64,000 nucleotides of DNA from Streptomyces cavernae (GCF_004023625.1 NZ_RPDJ01000002.1:62001-126000), one strand, 5' to 3'; counted from the stretch's first letter, positions 26,192-35,592 are shown. Notes: generated by a model not told the origin, from the letters alone. Translations and numbers: made by a program.

Positions 26192-27484
26192 TTAAGTCGA
26201 CTCCGGTGACACGCTCAGGGGATCCCGGTACAGCACATCGAGGGCCACCGCCCCGCCCGCCACGGCCGGCACCGAATCCGGGAAAGCGGTCGCCACGACC
26301 GTCGACGCCCGGTGGGGTCCGGCAGCCTCTTGCACCGCGGCGAGGCAGTCCGCCCGGTGGATGACACCGAGCTCGGTGACCACGACGGTGTCCGGGTTGA
26401 GCACGTCGAGCAGCACTCCCGCCGCCAGTCCGACCATCCGGGCCCGCTCCACCAGCAGCCGTACGGCCACCGCGTCGCCGTCTGCCGCGGCAGCGACCAC
26501 GTCCATAGCGTTCACCGCGTCGACGACACCGGCCTCGCCCGCCCGCCGGCACAGCGTCCGCTCACTCAACTCGGCCTGCAGGCACCCCGTCCGGCCGCAG
26601 TCGCACCGCTCCGTGCCGTCCGGCAGGAGCAGATGGGCGATCGTCCCGGCCTGCGAGCGCGGACCGTGGTGCACCTCGTCGTTGGTGGCGAACGCCGCGT
26701 CCACCACATGGCCCACGAAGAGGTGCAGCACGCTCCGGCTGTCCCGGGCCCCTCCGAACAGCCGCTCCGCGTTGACCAACGCTCGCGCGTGCCCGTCCAC
26801 ATGGACCGGCAGTCCCGTGCCCGCCTCGACCAGGTCCCGCACGGGTACGTCGCGCCAGCCCAGCGGCGAGTGCTCCACGACCGTCCCGGAATCCCGGTCC
26901 ACCCAGCCGCCGGTCGCAACGCCGACGCCCAGCGGTGTCCGTCCCGTGGCGCCCAGCAGCGCGAGCAGCCTGTCGGCGGCGCGCGCCAGCACCCGGTCGG
27001 CGTCCGCGCCGCCGTACTGCCGATCGTCTTCCCGGTCGGTTTGCCGGTCGTTCTGCCGACCGGTCTGCCGATCGTCACGGTGGTGGTCGAGCCGGTGCTC
27101 CGCCACCACCCGCCCGCGCAGGTCGAGCAGCGCGACCGTGGTGTGGGTCACCGCCACGTGCACCCCGCCGACCACGAAGCGCGAGTCGTCCAGGTCGACC
27201 GGTACGTGCGGGCGCCCGACCCCGCCCGGCCGACGGGGCACGGAAGCCTCGTGGATCAGGCCGAGTTCGGCGAGCCGGGCGCAGTGGTCGGTCACCGAGG
27301 CGGGGGAGAGGCCGGTCAGCCGGGCGACGGTGCTACGGGCGACCGGTCCGTGCTCCAGCACGGACCGCAGTACGGCGCTGGCGCTGGTCCGGCGCCGGTC
27401 GCTGTCGACGGCACGCCGGAGACCGGTCGGAGCAGGGGGTGCGGGGGAGGTCCGCCGGAAGAGGGCGGCCGTGGAACGGGACAT
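26192..27484 (-). CDS. ROK-family transcriptional regulator
   Basis: A 430-residue regulator: N-terminal winged helix (about 30-90, GPVARSTVARLTGLSPASVT) and a ROK sugar-kinase-like domain. The latter has a GVGVATGGWVD-like phosphate segment, HVDGHARALVNAE, and the zinc motif around ERCDCGRTGCLQ. An odd low-complexity insertion (HRDDRQTGRQNDRQTDREDD, about 160-185) lies in the linker strand and is encoded by a degenerate 12-base repeat. ATG 27482-27484 (MSRSTAALFRR) is chosen; in-frame sequence above it is compositionally different. It precedes the organosulfur operon on the same strand and could control it, but ROK proteins usually sense sugars. Confidence 0.85.
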   Translation of the reverse strand: MSRSTAALFRRTSPAPPAPTGLRRAVDSDRRRTSASAVLRSVLEHGPVARSTVARLTGLSPASVTDHCARLAELGLIHEASVPRRPGGVGRPHVPVDLDDSRFVVGGVHVAVTHTTVALLDLRGRVVAEHRLDHHRDDRQTGRQNDRQTDREDDRQYGGADADRVLARAADRLLALLGATGRTPLGVGVATGGWVDRDSGTVVEHSPLGWRDVPVRDLVEAGTGLPVHVDGHARALVNAERLFGGARDSRSVLHLFVGHVVDAAFATNDEVHHGPRSQAGTIAHLLLPDGTERCDCGRTGCLQAELSERTLCRRAGEAGVVDAVNAMDVVAAAADGDAVAVRLLVERARMVGLAAGVLLDVLNPDTVVVTELGVIHRADCLAAVQEAAGPHRASTVVATAFPDSVPAVAGGAVALDVLYRDPLSVSPEST

Positions 27485-27885
27485 GTGGCTGGATCTTCCT
27501 CGGGAACGGGTCCGACACTGCGCCGTAGGGTGCGGCGAGCCGGATCCGTTCCGCCCCGCGTCACCTCGCGCGGCAGCGACAGATGGCCGTGCCCTGGCGT
27601 CGCAGGTCGACGTAGCGACGCGACGCGAAGTTCTCAGCCTGGGCAACCACGGGCCGAAGCTAGCAAACCGGGTGGGCCCTGCCTAGACAGCCCCCGTCCG
27701 CGCGAGGGGATGGCTGGTTTTGAGTGACCGGTATCACTCCGAGTCAAGGTGGTTTAAATAGCCCTTTGTTCGGAGTTGACCATGGCTTGACGTATCCCTT
27801 TGTCGAGCACAGGTGGTGATCATTCGTATGACTTCGGTTAGCGTCACGGTATCCCGAACCACCGCTCACACCCGCGGAGTCCCCC
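27485..27885. other. Divergent promoter region, ROK regulator / bioY
   Basis: A 401-base gap holding both promoters. I see inverted words GTCGC...GCGAC near 27598-27618 and a 5-bp TTCGG/CCGAA pair at about 27832-27857 just ahead of bioY, either of which could be an operator. I cannot match them to a named regulator. CGGAG at about 27875 is the bioY ribosome-binding site. No gene is seen. Confidence 0.4.
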
Positions 27886-28470
27886 ATGAGCACCGCCGCC
27901 GTCACCTCCCGCCCGGGCGAGGTCCTCGCCGATCTGCTGCCCGCTTCCCGTGTCCGCGACATAGCCCTCGTACTGGGCGGAGCCGTGCTCACGGGTGTAG
28001 CCGCCCAGATCGCCGTGCCCGTGCCGGGCTCCCCGGTCCCGGTCACCGGTCAGACCTTCGCGGCCCTGCTCGTGGGCACGGCCCTCGGCGCGGGCCGCGG
28101 CTTCTTGTCCCTCGCCTTGTACGCCGTCGTCGGCATGCTGGGGGTGCCATGGTTCGCGGAGGGCACCTCCGGTGTCCTCGCGCCCTCCTTCGGCTATGTC
28201 ATCGGCATGGTGTTCGCCGCCGCCGCGGTGGGCGCCCTGGCCCGCCGCGGCGGCGACCGCACACCGCTGCGCATGGTCGGCACCATGCTGGTCGGCGAGG
28301 CGGTCATCTACCTGGTCGGCCTGCCCTACCTGGCCGCCGCCATGGGTTACTTCTCCTTCTCCGAGGTGTTCGCCGCGGGTCTCACCCCCTTCCTGATCGG
28401 GGACGCACTCAAGGCCGTCCTGGCGATGGGCCTGCTGCCCGCCGCCTGGAAGCTGGTCGGCCGGGAGTGA
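27886..28470 (+). CDS. bioY: Biotin transporter BioY (ECF S-component)
   Basis: A 194-residue membrane protein with about six helices that binds biotin for an energy-coupling-factor transporter. Diagnostic segments: QIAVPVPGSPVPVTGQTFAA near the N-terminus, then LVGTALGAGRGFLSLALYAV, GMLGVPWFAEG and a C-terminal GLTPFLIGDALKAVLA. No bioM/bioN (ATPase and T-component) genes are next to it, so it either works alone or uses shared EcfA/EcfT, as in many actinobacteria. Start ATG with GGAG 7 bases upstream. Confidence 0.94.
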   Translation: MSTAAVTSRPGEVLADLLPASRVRDIALVLGGAVLTGVAAQIAVPVPGSPVPVTGQTFAALLVGTALGAGRGFLSLALYAVVGMLGVPWFAEGTSGVLAPSFGYVIGMVFAAAAVGALARRGGDRTPLRMVGTMLVGEAVIYLVGLPYLAAAMGYFSFSEVFAAGLTPFLIGDALKAVLAMGLLPAAWKLVGRE

Positions 28471-28493
28471 TTCCTCGACTCTGACCGTTCCGC

Positions 28494-29312
28494 TCAGCTC
28501 TGCCGTTCGGGCCGGCGGCGGGTCCATCGCAGACCCGCCGCACCCGCGGCGATCAGCGCGGCCCCGAGGGCTGCGAGCGGCAGCGCCTCCTCACGGGGGC
28601 CGGTCACGGGCAGCTGCTCCTTGCCCGGTGTGCCTCCGCCGGGTGTGCCCCCGCCCGGTGCGTCCCCGCCGGTTCCGTCGTCGCCGGGCGCCTGTGAGGC
28701 GGTGTCGCCCTCCGGCGCGACCGGCTTGTTGTCGGTGCCGAGCAGCAGGGGAGTGGCCGGGGCGTTCGGCGACGGATTGGTCGAACCGAACGGAACCGGT
28801 CCCTGCTGCCAGAAAGTTTTCTTTCCGGCATCGCTCATGACCGGAAGGCAGATCTTTCCGGTCTTTTTGATATCGAAGGTTGCGGCTACTTCATACGACG
28901 TAGACTTCCCCGGCCCGAGATCCCCGACGGAGCAACTGAAACCGCTGTTCGAACCTTCGGGAAGGTTTTCCTTCGCGATCGCCGAGCAGCCCTTGACGTC
29001 CATCACTCGCAGCCCGTCGAAGCCGACCACCAAAAGCTTGACGGCGCCGCTGTTCTTCGTCCCTCCGTTCTTCACCGTCGCGGTGAGCGTGGTCTCCCGG
29101 GTGCTGTTGTCGACGGTGATGCGCTCGGGCAGCGTGGTCGTCAGCCGAACCCCTGAAGGTGCCTGGTCGACGGCCTTTCCCCCCTTGCTGCTGCCCGGCC
29201 CCTGGTCGTCCGCCACGGCTGTGGAAGACAGGATCGAAGACAGGACCAGCGCCGCGGAAAAAGATGCAGCGAGCAGCGATCCCGTGCTGGTCCTGACGTG
29301 ACAAGAACCCAT
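28494..29312 (-). CDS. LPxTG-type sortase-anchored surface protein
   Basis: A 272-residue secreted protein: N-terminal signal peptide (SLLAASFSAALVLSSILSS), a beta-rich domain (about 50-185) with two cysteines (KGCSAIAK, GFSCSVGD) and a third in KICLPVM, then a Gly/Pro/Asp-rich stalk (GGGTPGGGTPG). The C-terminal sorting signal is LPVTG, a hydrophobic helix (ALPLAALGAALIAAGAAGLR) and an arginine tail. Streptomyces sortase E substrates usually carry LAxTG; LPVTG is nearer the classical motif. ATG 29312 has AAGGGGGA upstream. It is divergent from the kinase at 29415. Confidence 0.85.
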   Translation of the reverse strand: MGSCHVRTSTGSLLAASFSAALVLSSILSSTAVADDQGPGSSKGGKAVDQAPSGVRLTTTLPERITVDNSTRETTLTATVKNGGTKNSGAVKLLVVGFDGLRVMDVKGCSAIAKENLPEGSNSGFSCSVGDLGPGKSTSYEVAATFDIKKTGKICLPVMSDAGKKTFWQQGPVPFGSTNPSPNAPATPLLLGTDNKPVAPEGDTASQAPGDDGTGGDAPGGGTPGGGTPGKEQLPVTGPREEALPLAALGAALIAAGAAGLRWTRRRPERQS

Positions 29313-29414
29313 GTTCGTCCCCCTTGGTTGTTGCCTGAATTCGCAGTACCCGAAGAGGTACCACAAGATTTCCCCGCACTATGCTGGTGCGGGCGCGGAG
29401 TGCATCCGTGCGTT

Positions 29415-31877
29415 ATGGATGGGGCGGGCGTTCAGGGGGCGAGGGGATTGCCGGAAAACGCGAACGGTGGTGTTCCGGGAATACGGGTGGCGGGCCGCTA
29501 TCGACTGGTCGCGATTATCGGGCAGGGGGGAATGGGGCGGGTGTGGCGGGCCGTCGACGAAATGCTCGACCGGCAGGTCGCCGTCAAGGAAATGCGAATC
29601 GGCGGACTCGATCCGGAGGACACCCGAACCCGCAGGGAGCGGACACTGCGTGAGGCGCGGGCCACGGCTCGGTTCGAGCACCCCGGTGTCGTACGGGTCT
29701 ACGACGTGGTGGACGAGGGCGAGCGCCTGTGGATCGTCATGGAACTGGTCGACGGCCGCTCACTCGAACAGATCCTGGCCGAGGACGGACCGCTCGACGT
29801 TCCCGAGGCGGCCCGGATCGGGCTGGGGCTGGCCGCGGCGCTGCGCGAGGTGCACGCCCGGAGCGTACTGCACCGTGACATCAAACCGGGCAACGTCCTG
29901 GTCCGGCGGAGCGGGGCGAGGGTGGTGCTCACCGACTTCGGAATCGCCGCGATCCAGGACACGAAGGGGCTCACGGCCGCCGGGATGCTGGTCGGTTCGC
30001 CCGACTACATGGCTCCCGAGCGCATCACCGGCCGCGCCCAGGGCCCACCGTCCGACGTGTGGTCCCTCGGCGCCACCCTCTGCGCGGCGCTCGGCGGCCA
30101 CTCCCCCTTCTCCCGTACGACGACCTGGGCGACCCTGCACGCAGTCCTGAACGAGGAACCCCGGCTCCCGCCCGCCGCGGGCGAGTTGCACGGGATCCTG
30201 GCGGCCCTGCTGCACAAGGACCCGTCGGCCCGACCGGGGTTGGAGGAGGTGGCGGCGGCACTCGGACCGCTGGCGGCGCCGCCGACGGCAAGCGGCGACC
30301 CATTGGGCGACCCGTCGGACGGGGCTGGGGAGGACGAGCACTCGCCGAAGCGGGCTCTGGAGGACGAGCGAGGAGGCTCGGAACCGTCGGGTGCGGGTCC
30401 GGAGACGGCGGGTGCGGGTTCGCTTGCGGATGCGGGTTCGGCGGTGGGCGCGGGTTTCCTTGCGGATGCGGGTTCGTCGGAGGGCACGCGTTCGTCGGAG
30501 GGCGCGGGGCCGCCGAGTGGGGCGCTCGACGGACCGCGGGTTCAGCCGGCGCATCCGGACACCGGTCCGGTGACCGGTCCGGACACCGGTCCGGACACCG
30601 GTCCGGACACCGGTCCGGACACCGGTCCGGACACCGGTCCGGACACCGGCCCGGGCGCCGAGATGGGCGCCGAGATGGGCGCCGAGATGGGCTCCGAGAT
30701 GGGCTCCGAGACGGAGGGCGAGCACGGTCCGGCACGGGGGCCGGAAACCGGCGGCGACGCGCCCACCACCGTGCTCCGCACGGCGCGGGATCCCGTACCG
30801 GCCGACGCCGAGCAGCCGACCAAAGATGAGCAATCGGCCAAACCTGAGCAACCAGCCAAACCAGGACAATCAGTAGCGAAAGCTGAACGGCCGGCGAAAG
30901 CTGAACAACCGGCCCACGCCGAAAGCCCGGCGCCACCAACGCGACCGGCACCACCGCCGGAACCGCCACCACCGGCGCGAAGGACCACGGCACCCGGGCT
31001 GCACCCGGCCCAGAACCCGCCGGGCGTGCCCGGGTCGCCGCACGCGGAGACCGTGACACAGGGCCGACCCCCCACGACAGGCCCGAACCCACCGGGCGAA
31101 CCGCCGGAACCCGGCCACCACTCCGGCTCGGGCCTCGGCTCAGGCCACCACCCCGGCTCGGGCCACCGTCCTGACCATGGCCCCACCCCCGATCGCGGCC
31201 GCACCCCCGACGCCGACCCCGGCCTCATCCCCGGCCCCCAGCCCACCGCCGACCCCGGCTCCTCGGAGTCGACCGAGCGTCCACCGAACCGGCGCCGCAC
31301 TTTGCTCGCCGCCGCGGCGGCCCTCGCCGTCGCCGGCCTCGCGGTCACCACCGGCCTCGTCCTCAACGCGACCGGCGAAACCCCGGGCAACAAGGGGGAG
31401 GCGTCCCGCAGCGCGAGCCCTTCGTCCACCGTCCGGGGCACCTCACGACCGCCCAGCCTCCCTCCCGGAGCACGCGACGAGGGCAACTTCGCGTGGGCGC
31501 CGCCCGCCGACTGGAGGCGCAGCGTGAAGACGGCGGCCGAAGTGCACTACACATCCCCGGACAGCAAGCAGGAGATCGTGGGCAAGGCGTCCATCGCCGA
31601 GGGCGACTTACTGAGGACGTGGCAGAAAGTGGAGCGCGACGCCCGCAAGGGTCAGGCCTACCGCAAGATCCGCCTGGAGGAGACCACGTTCCGGGGCTGG
31701 CCCGCGGTCGTCTGGGAGTACACGTTCACGCTCCGCGGAGTGTCCTGGCACGCACGGCTCCTCGGCTTCGACGCGGACGGCATGTCCTACCAGATCAACA
31801 CCTGGTACCAGCCGGACGTCGAGGCGGAGGCCCTGCAGGTCTACGGCGGCGTCAAGTCCGGCTTCACCGTGCTGTAG
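29415..31877 (+). CDS. Transmembrane Ser/Thr protein kinase with TTA (bldA) codon
   Basis: An 820-residue PknB-like kinase. The kinase domain (about 25-290) shows [23 protein letters not shown] (Lys), [19 protein letters not shown] and [10 protein letters not shown]. It is followed by about 320 residues of acidic/proline-rich linker with tandem TGPD and GAEM/GSEM repeats, a membrane helix ([20 protein letters not shown], about 628-650) and an extracellular domain of about 160 residues. Codon 732 (31608-31610) is TTA, the only TTA codon I found in an intact gene here, making full translation dependent on the bldA tRNA. ATG 29415 is the best start though its ribosome-binding site is weak. Confidence 0.88.
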   Translation: MDGAGVQGARGLPENANGGVPGIRVAGRYRLVAIIGQGGMGRVWRAVDEMLDRQVAVKEMRIGGLDPEDTRTRRERTLREARATARFEHPGVVRVYDVVDEGERLWIVMELVDGRSLEQILAEDGPLDVPEAARIGLGLAAALREVHARSVLHRDIKPGNVLVRRSGARVVLTDFGIAAIQDTKGLTAAGMLVGSPDYMAPERITGRAQGPPSDVWSLGATLCAALGGHSPFSRTTTWATLHAVLNEEPRLPPAAGELHGILAALLHKDPSARPGLEEVAAALGPLAAPPTASGDPLGDPSDGAGEDEHSPKRALEDERGGSEPSGAGPETAGAGSLADAGSAVGAGFLADAGSSEGTRSSEGAGPPSGALDGPRVQPAHPDTGPVTGPDTGPDTGPDTGPDTGPDTGPDTGPGAEMGAEMGAEMGSEMGSETEGEHGPARGPETGGDAPTTVLRTARDPVPADAEQPTKDEQSAKPEQPAKPGQSVAKAERPAKAEQPAHAESPAPPTRPAPPPEPPPPARRTTAPGLHPAQNPPGVPGSPHAETVTQGRPPTTGPNPPGEPPEPGHHSGSGLGSGHHPGSGHRPDHGPTPDRGRTPDADPGLIPGPQPTADPGSSESTERPPNRRRTLLAAAAALAVAGLAVTTGLVLNATGETPGNKGEASRSASPSSTVRGTSRPPSLPPGARDEGNFAWAPPADWRRSVKTAAEVHYTSPDSKQEIVGKASIAEGDLLRTWQKVERDARKGQAYRKIRLEETTFRGWPAVVWEYTFTLRGVSWHARLLGFDADGMSYQINTWYQPDVEAEALQVYGGVKSGFTVL
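30561..30656 (+). repeat. 12-bp tandem repeat coding TGPD in kinase linker
   Basis: The unit ACCGGTCCGGAC (Thr-Gly-Pro-Asp) repeats about seven times, then GGCGCCGAGATG (Gly-Ala-Glu-Met) three times and a Ser variant twice up to about 30712. It is in frame, so copy number changes alter linker length only. Confidence 0.85.
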
Positions 31878-31992
31878 TTCCCGTGGGCGCGCTCGGATTC
31901 TGAACCGGGGCCGGATTCGGATTCGGGGCCGGATTCGGAGTCGGCGCCGTCGGTCGCCAACTCTCCGGAGAAAGCCGGAAGCCCACGAAACA

Positions 31993-32034
31993 CGTCGACA
32001 TCCTCGCGGTGAGATCACCGCGAGGATGTCGACG
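31993..32034. terminator. Very long convergent hairpin terminator
   Basis: Arms 31993-32012 and 32015-32034 are perfectly complementary over 20 bases with only GA between them (effective loop 4-6 nt). It lies between the rightward kinase gene and the leftward permease gene. Confidence 0.9.
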
Positions 32035-32082
32035 GCGCCGAGTGCGTCGTACGCCGGCCTCGGCGTCAGCGCTGCGCAGAGC

Positions 32083-33753
32083 TCACGCTTTGACGGACTC
32101 ACCCTCCGGGCCTCCACCGGTCTCCGGGCCTCCACCGGTCTCCGGGCCTCCGCCGGTCTCGGGTCCTACGCCGCTCTCCGGGCCTCCGCCCTCCGCGGCC
32201 CGGCCCGTCCTCGCGGTCCCACTGGCCTTGGCGGTCCCACTGGGCTTGGCGGTCGCACCAGCCTCAACCGTCCGGTTCGCCCCGGTCGTTCCGCCCGCCC
32301 TCGCTCCAGCCGTCGAGGCCGGAACAGCCGCCGGACCCACCTTCTCCCGTACCACCGCGATCGCCAGCACCACAGCGGCCACCAGCAGCGACAGCAGCAC
32401 CGTCTTCCGCCCGTCGTGCTCGGTGTCGGTCAGCATGTAGCCGAGCACGAACATGATCAACGCGGCCGTCGCCCAGGTCAGATACGGGTACAGCCACATC
32501 CGCACGACCAGCCTCTCGGGCGCCTCACGCTCGATGATCTTCCGCATCCGCAACTGCGAGAAGCAGATCACCAGCCAGACGAACAGGGCCACCGCACCGG
32601 AGGAGTTGACCAGGAAGAGGAAGACCGAGTCCGGGAACCGGTAGTTGAAGAAGACGGCCACGAACCCGAAGACGACCGACGCGACGATCGCGGCCAGCGG
32701 CACGCCGCGGCGTGTGGTCCGCGCGAAGGACTTGGGCGCGTCGCCCCGCTCACCGAGCGAGAAGGCCATCCGGGAGGCCGTGTAGAGGCCGGAGTTGAGA
32801 CAGGACAGCACCGACGTCAGCACGATGAAGTTCATGATCTGGCCGGCGTGCGCGATACCGAGGGAGTCGAGCGCGGCGACGTACGACCCCTCGTCGGCGA
32901 TCGACTTGGAGTTCCACGGCAGCAGCGACACGACCACGAAGATGGAGCCGAGGTAGAAGACGGCGACCCGCCAGATGATGCTGTTGGTCGACTTGGTCAC
33001 GGCCCGCTGCGGGTCCTCGGACTCGCCGGCCGCGAGTGTGGCGATCTCGCTGCCCATGAAGGAGAAGACGACCAGCAGCACTCCGGTGAGGATCGCGCCG
33101 GCCCCGTTCGGCAGGAACCCGCCGTGGTCGGTGAGGTTGCCGAGCCCCGCCGTGTCGCTGTCGACGCCCGGGAGCAGCCCGAAGACGGCGAGCCCGCCGA
33201 TGACGATGAAGGCGCCGATCGCCACGACCTTGATCCCCGCGAACCAGAACTCGAACTCGCCGTAGGAGCCGACGGAGACGAGGTTCGTGGCCGTCAGCAC
33301 GACCATCACGATGAGCGCCCAGCCCCACTGGGGGACGGCCGGGACCCAGCCTTCGAGGATCACGGCACCGGCCGTGGCCTCCACGGCAAGTACCACCACC
33401 CAGAAGAACCAGTACAGCCAGCCGATGGAGAACCCGGCCCAGCGGCCGAGCGCACGGTCGGCGTGGGCCGAGAACGAGCCGGAGGTCGGGTTGGCGGCGG
33501 ACATCTCGCCGAGCATCCGCATCACGAGCACGACGAGCGTGCCGACGAGCGCATACGACAGCAGGATGCCCGGGCCCGCGGTGGCGATGCCGGAACTGGA
33601 CCCGACGAACAGCCCGGCGCCGATGACACCGCCAATGGCGATCATCGACAGGTGACGGTTCTTGAGCCCTGCCTGTAGCCCTTCGCCGTGCTTTGGTTCG
33701 CTGGCGATTGGGGGCTTCTTATCTTCCTTCGCAAGGGAATGCTGCGAGGTCAT
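32083..33753 (-). CDS. Amino-acid permease (APC superfamily, GABA/basic amino-acid permease-like)
   Basis: A 556-residue transporter with about 12 membrane helices. Helix 1 has the family glycine motif SMIAIGGVIGAGLFVGSSSG; GSFSAHADRALGRWAGFSIG, then YWFFWVVVLAVEA and the conserved FSFMGSEIATLAAGESEDP follow. Likely an amino-acid/proton symporter; the substrate is not determined. The last about 90 residues are a cytoplasmic low-complexity tail (AKPSGTAKASGTARTG, then GPETGG repeats) coded by an 18-bp tandem repeat at 32105-32185. It stands alone between the hairpin terminator and rpiB. Confidence 0.92.
   Translation of the reverse strand: MTSQHSLAKEDKKPPIASEPKHGEGLQAGLKNRHLSMIAIGGVIGAGLFVGSSSGIATAGPGILLSYALVGTLVVLVMRMLGEMSAANPTSGSFSAHADRALGRWAGFSIGWLYWFFWVVVLAVEATAGAVILEGWVPAVPQWGWALIVMVVLTATNLVSVGSYGEFEFWFAGIKVVAIGAFIVIGGLAVFGLLPGVDSDTAGLGNLTDHGGFLPNGAGAILTGVLLVVFSFMGSEIATLAAGESEDPQRAVTKSTNSIIWRVAVFYLGSIFVVVSLLPWNSKSIADEGSYVAALDSLGIAHAGQIMNFIVLTSVLSCLNSGLYTASRMAFSLGERGDAPKSFARTTRRGVPLAAIVASVVFGFVAVFFNYRFPDSVFLFLVNSSGAVALFVWLVICFSQLRMRKIIEREAPERLVVRMWLYPYLTWATAALIMFVLGYMLTDTEHDGRKTVLLSLLVAAVVLAIAVVREKVGPAAVPASTAGARAGGTTGANRTVEAGATAKPSGTAKASGTARTGRAAEGGGPESGVGPETGGGPETGGGPETGGGPEGESVKA
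32105..32185 (-). repeat. 18-bp tandem repeat in permease 3' end
   Basis: Near-identical GGTCTCCGGGCCTCCACC units (about four) code the C-terminal GGGPET repeats of the permease. Confidence 0.8.
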
Positions 33754-33931
33754 GCACTATTCCTTAGGTCTCGGATCACGAGCCTTCCCATGCAACCCCA
33801 GGCTCGTCACGGTCGGAAGGCCCCATTCCGTGAAGGTCTGTTTCGGTCTTTGTGTTCACGGATGTCTCACGGGGCGTGCGGGGCGGGACCCTGACGCGCC
33901 TGCCCGCTGAAGGCGTGCCACACTCGGACGC
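33754..33931. other. Divergent promoter region, permease / rpiB
   Basis: 178 bases, somewhat AT-richer than its surroundings near 33765-33850. I cannot assign elements with confidence. Confidence 0.35.
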
Positions 33932-34417
33932 ATGCGCGTGTACCTCGGCTCGGACCATGCCGGCTACGAACTCAAGAACCATCTCGTCGAGTGGCTCAAG
34001 GCGGCGGGGCACGAGCCCGTCGACTGCGGGCCGCACATCTACGACGCCCAGGACGACTACCCGCCGTTCTGCCTCCGCGCAGCGGAGCGCACGGCCGCGG
34101 ACGCCGGCTCCCTCGGCATCGTGATCGGCGGCTCGGGCAATGGCGAGCAGATCGCGGCGAACAAGGTGACGGGGGTTCGCGCGGCGCTGGCCTGGAGCGT
34201 GGAGACCGCGTCGCTGGGCCGCGAGCACAACAACGCGAACGTCGTCGCCGTCGGTGCGCGCATGCACACTCAGGAGGAGGCGACGAAGTTCGTGGAGACC
34301 TTCCTGAACACCCCCTTCTCGGGCGACGCCCGCCACGTCCGCCGCATCGACATGCTGTCGGCCTACGAGACGACGGGCGACCTCCCCCCGATCCCGCCGC
34401 ACCACCCCCAGGACTGA
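33932..34417 (+). CDS. rpiB: Ribose-5-phosphate isomerase B
   Basis: A 161-residue cytoplasmic enzyme that interconverts ribose-5-phosphate and ribulose-5-phosphate in the pentose-phosphate pathway. Family motifs: GSDHAGYELKNHL at the N-terminus, the anion-hole GGSGNGEQIAANKV, AALAWSVETA and REHNNANVVAVGAR. The RpiB family's catalytic residue between 60 and 75 is usually Cys or Asp/Glu; here the segment is AGSLGIVIGGSGNGE with Glu as candidate base, the actinobacterial form. ATG 33932 is the first codon of the fold. Confidence 0.94.
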   Translation: MRVYLGSDHAGYELKNHLVEWLKAAGHEPVDCGPHIYDAQDDYPPFCLRAAERTAADAGSLGIVIGGSGNGEQIAANKVTGVRAALAWSVETASLGREHNNANVVAVGARMHTQEEATKFVETFLNTPFSGDARHVRRIDMLSAYETTGDLPPIPPHHPQD

Positions 34418-34646
34418 GCCCTGACCGGCTGAGAGGGCTCCGCGAGGAGGCTTCCGCAAGGGGCTTGCTCAGAGGCCTGCTCAGGGGCTTGCTCAGTGGC
34501 CGCTTATGGGCTCTCAGGGGCTGCTCAGAGGCTGCTCAAGGGGCTGCGCGAGGGGGCCTCGCCCGAGGTTGATCGCGCAGTCCCCCGCGCCCCTGTGACG
34601 AAGCGGGGTCGACGGGGCAGCCGCCCTTGCACGAAAGAGAGGATCC
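34418..34646. repeat. Intergenic GGGGCTTGCTCAG-type repeats and a Streptomyces dispersed element
   Basis: From 34440 to 34545 degenerate GGGGCTTGCTCAG / GGGGCTGCTCAGAGG copies recur six or more times. From 34569 to 34630 lies GATCGCGCAGTCCCCCGCGC with GACGGGGCAGCCGCCC, part of a hairpin element I recall as highly repeated between Streptomyces genes. Confidence 0.6.
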
Positions 34647-35456
34647 GTGCCGGAAGGGCACACCATTCACCGTCTGGCGCAGGACTACACGTCCCACTTC
34701 GCCGGTGGAACAACACGCGTCACCAGCCCCCAGGGCAAGTTCACCGACGCCGCCGCCCTCCTCGACGGCACCCCCCTCGCCGAGGCGGACGCCCACGGCA
34801 AACACCTCTTCCTCGGCTTCCGCGACACCGACTGGATCCACATCCACCTCGGCCTCTTCGGCAAGGTGAACTTCGGCGCCGCCCCACCACCCCCGCCCAC
34901 CGAAACCGTCCGCCTCCGCCTCGCGAACGACACCGCGTACGTGGACCTCCGCGGACCCACCACCTGCGCCCTGATCACCCCCGCCGAGAAGCAGGCGATC
35001 CACGACCGGCTCGGCCCCGACCCGCTGCGCGCCGACGCCGACCCCGCGGCCGCGTACCGGCGCGTCTCCCGCAGCCGCACCACGATCGCCGCACTACTCA
35101 TGGACCAGAAGATCATCGCGGGCGTCGGCAACGTCTACCGTGCCGAGGTCCTCTTCCGGCACCGCATCGACCCCTACCGCGCCGGCAAGGACATCACCGC
35201 GGCCGAGTGGGACGCCGTCTGGACCGACCTCGTCGAGCTGATGCGCGAGGGCGTCCGCAACAACCGCATCGACACCGTCCGCCCCGAACACACCCCGGAG
35301 GCGATGGGCCGCCCGCCCCGCAAGGACGACCACGGCGGCGAGGTCTACGTCTACCGCCGCGCCGCGATGCCGTGCCACCTCTGCGGCGGCGAGATCCGCA
35401 CGGCCGACCTCGCCGCCCGCAACCTCTTCTGGTGCCCCGCCTGCCAGCAGAACTGA
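34647..35456 (+). CDS. nei: Endonuclease VIII-like DNA glycosylase (Fpg/Nei family)
   Basis: A 269-residue base-excision-repair glycosylase/AP lyase. The N-terminus after Met removal is PEGHTIHRLA, with catalytic Pro and Glu, the Nei rather than Fpg type. The helix-two-turn-helix (LLMDQKIIAGVGNVYRAEVL) and the C-terminal zinc finger (CHLCGGEI...LFWCPACQQN) are both complete. GTG 34647 is chosen because the N-terminal proline must follow directly and AGAGAGGA lies upstream. Confidence 0.94.
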   Translation: MPEGHTIHRLAQDYTSHFAGGTTRVTSPQGKFTDAAALLDGTPLAEADAHGKHLFLGFRDTDWIHIHLGLFGKVNFGAAPPPPPTETVRLRLANDTAYVDLRGPTTCALITPAEKQAIHDRLGPDPLRADADPAAAYRRVSRSRTTIAALLMDQKIIAGVGNVYRAEVLFRHRIDPYRAGKDITAAEWDAVWTDLVELMREGVRNNRIDTVRPEHTPEAMGRPPRKDDHGGEVYVYRRAAMPCHLCGGEIRTADLAARNLFWCPACQQN

Positions 35457-35532
35457 CCTACCGGGCCGCCCGGTTCCCCACCCGGGCCGACCCGCGCCCA
35501 GCACACGCCGAACAACTCACGTGCAGCACACG

Positions 35533-35573
35533 CGAGCCGACCCCGATCCGCACACTGATCGCGGGTCGGCTCG
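35533..35573. terminator. Convergent hairpin terminator
   Basis: Arms 35533-35548 and 35557-35573 pair with one bulged base, between nei and the leftward acetyltransferase. Confidence 0.75.
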
Positions 35574-35592
35574 AACGCCGGGCAATCCGCGC

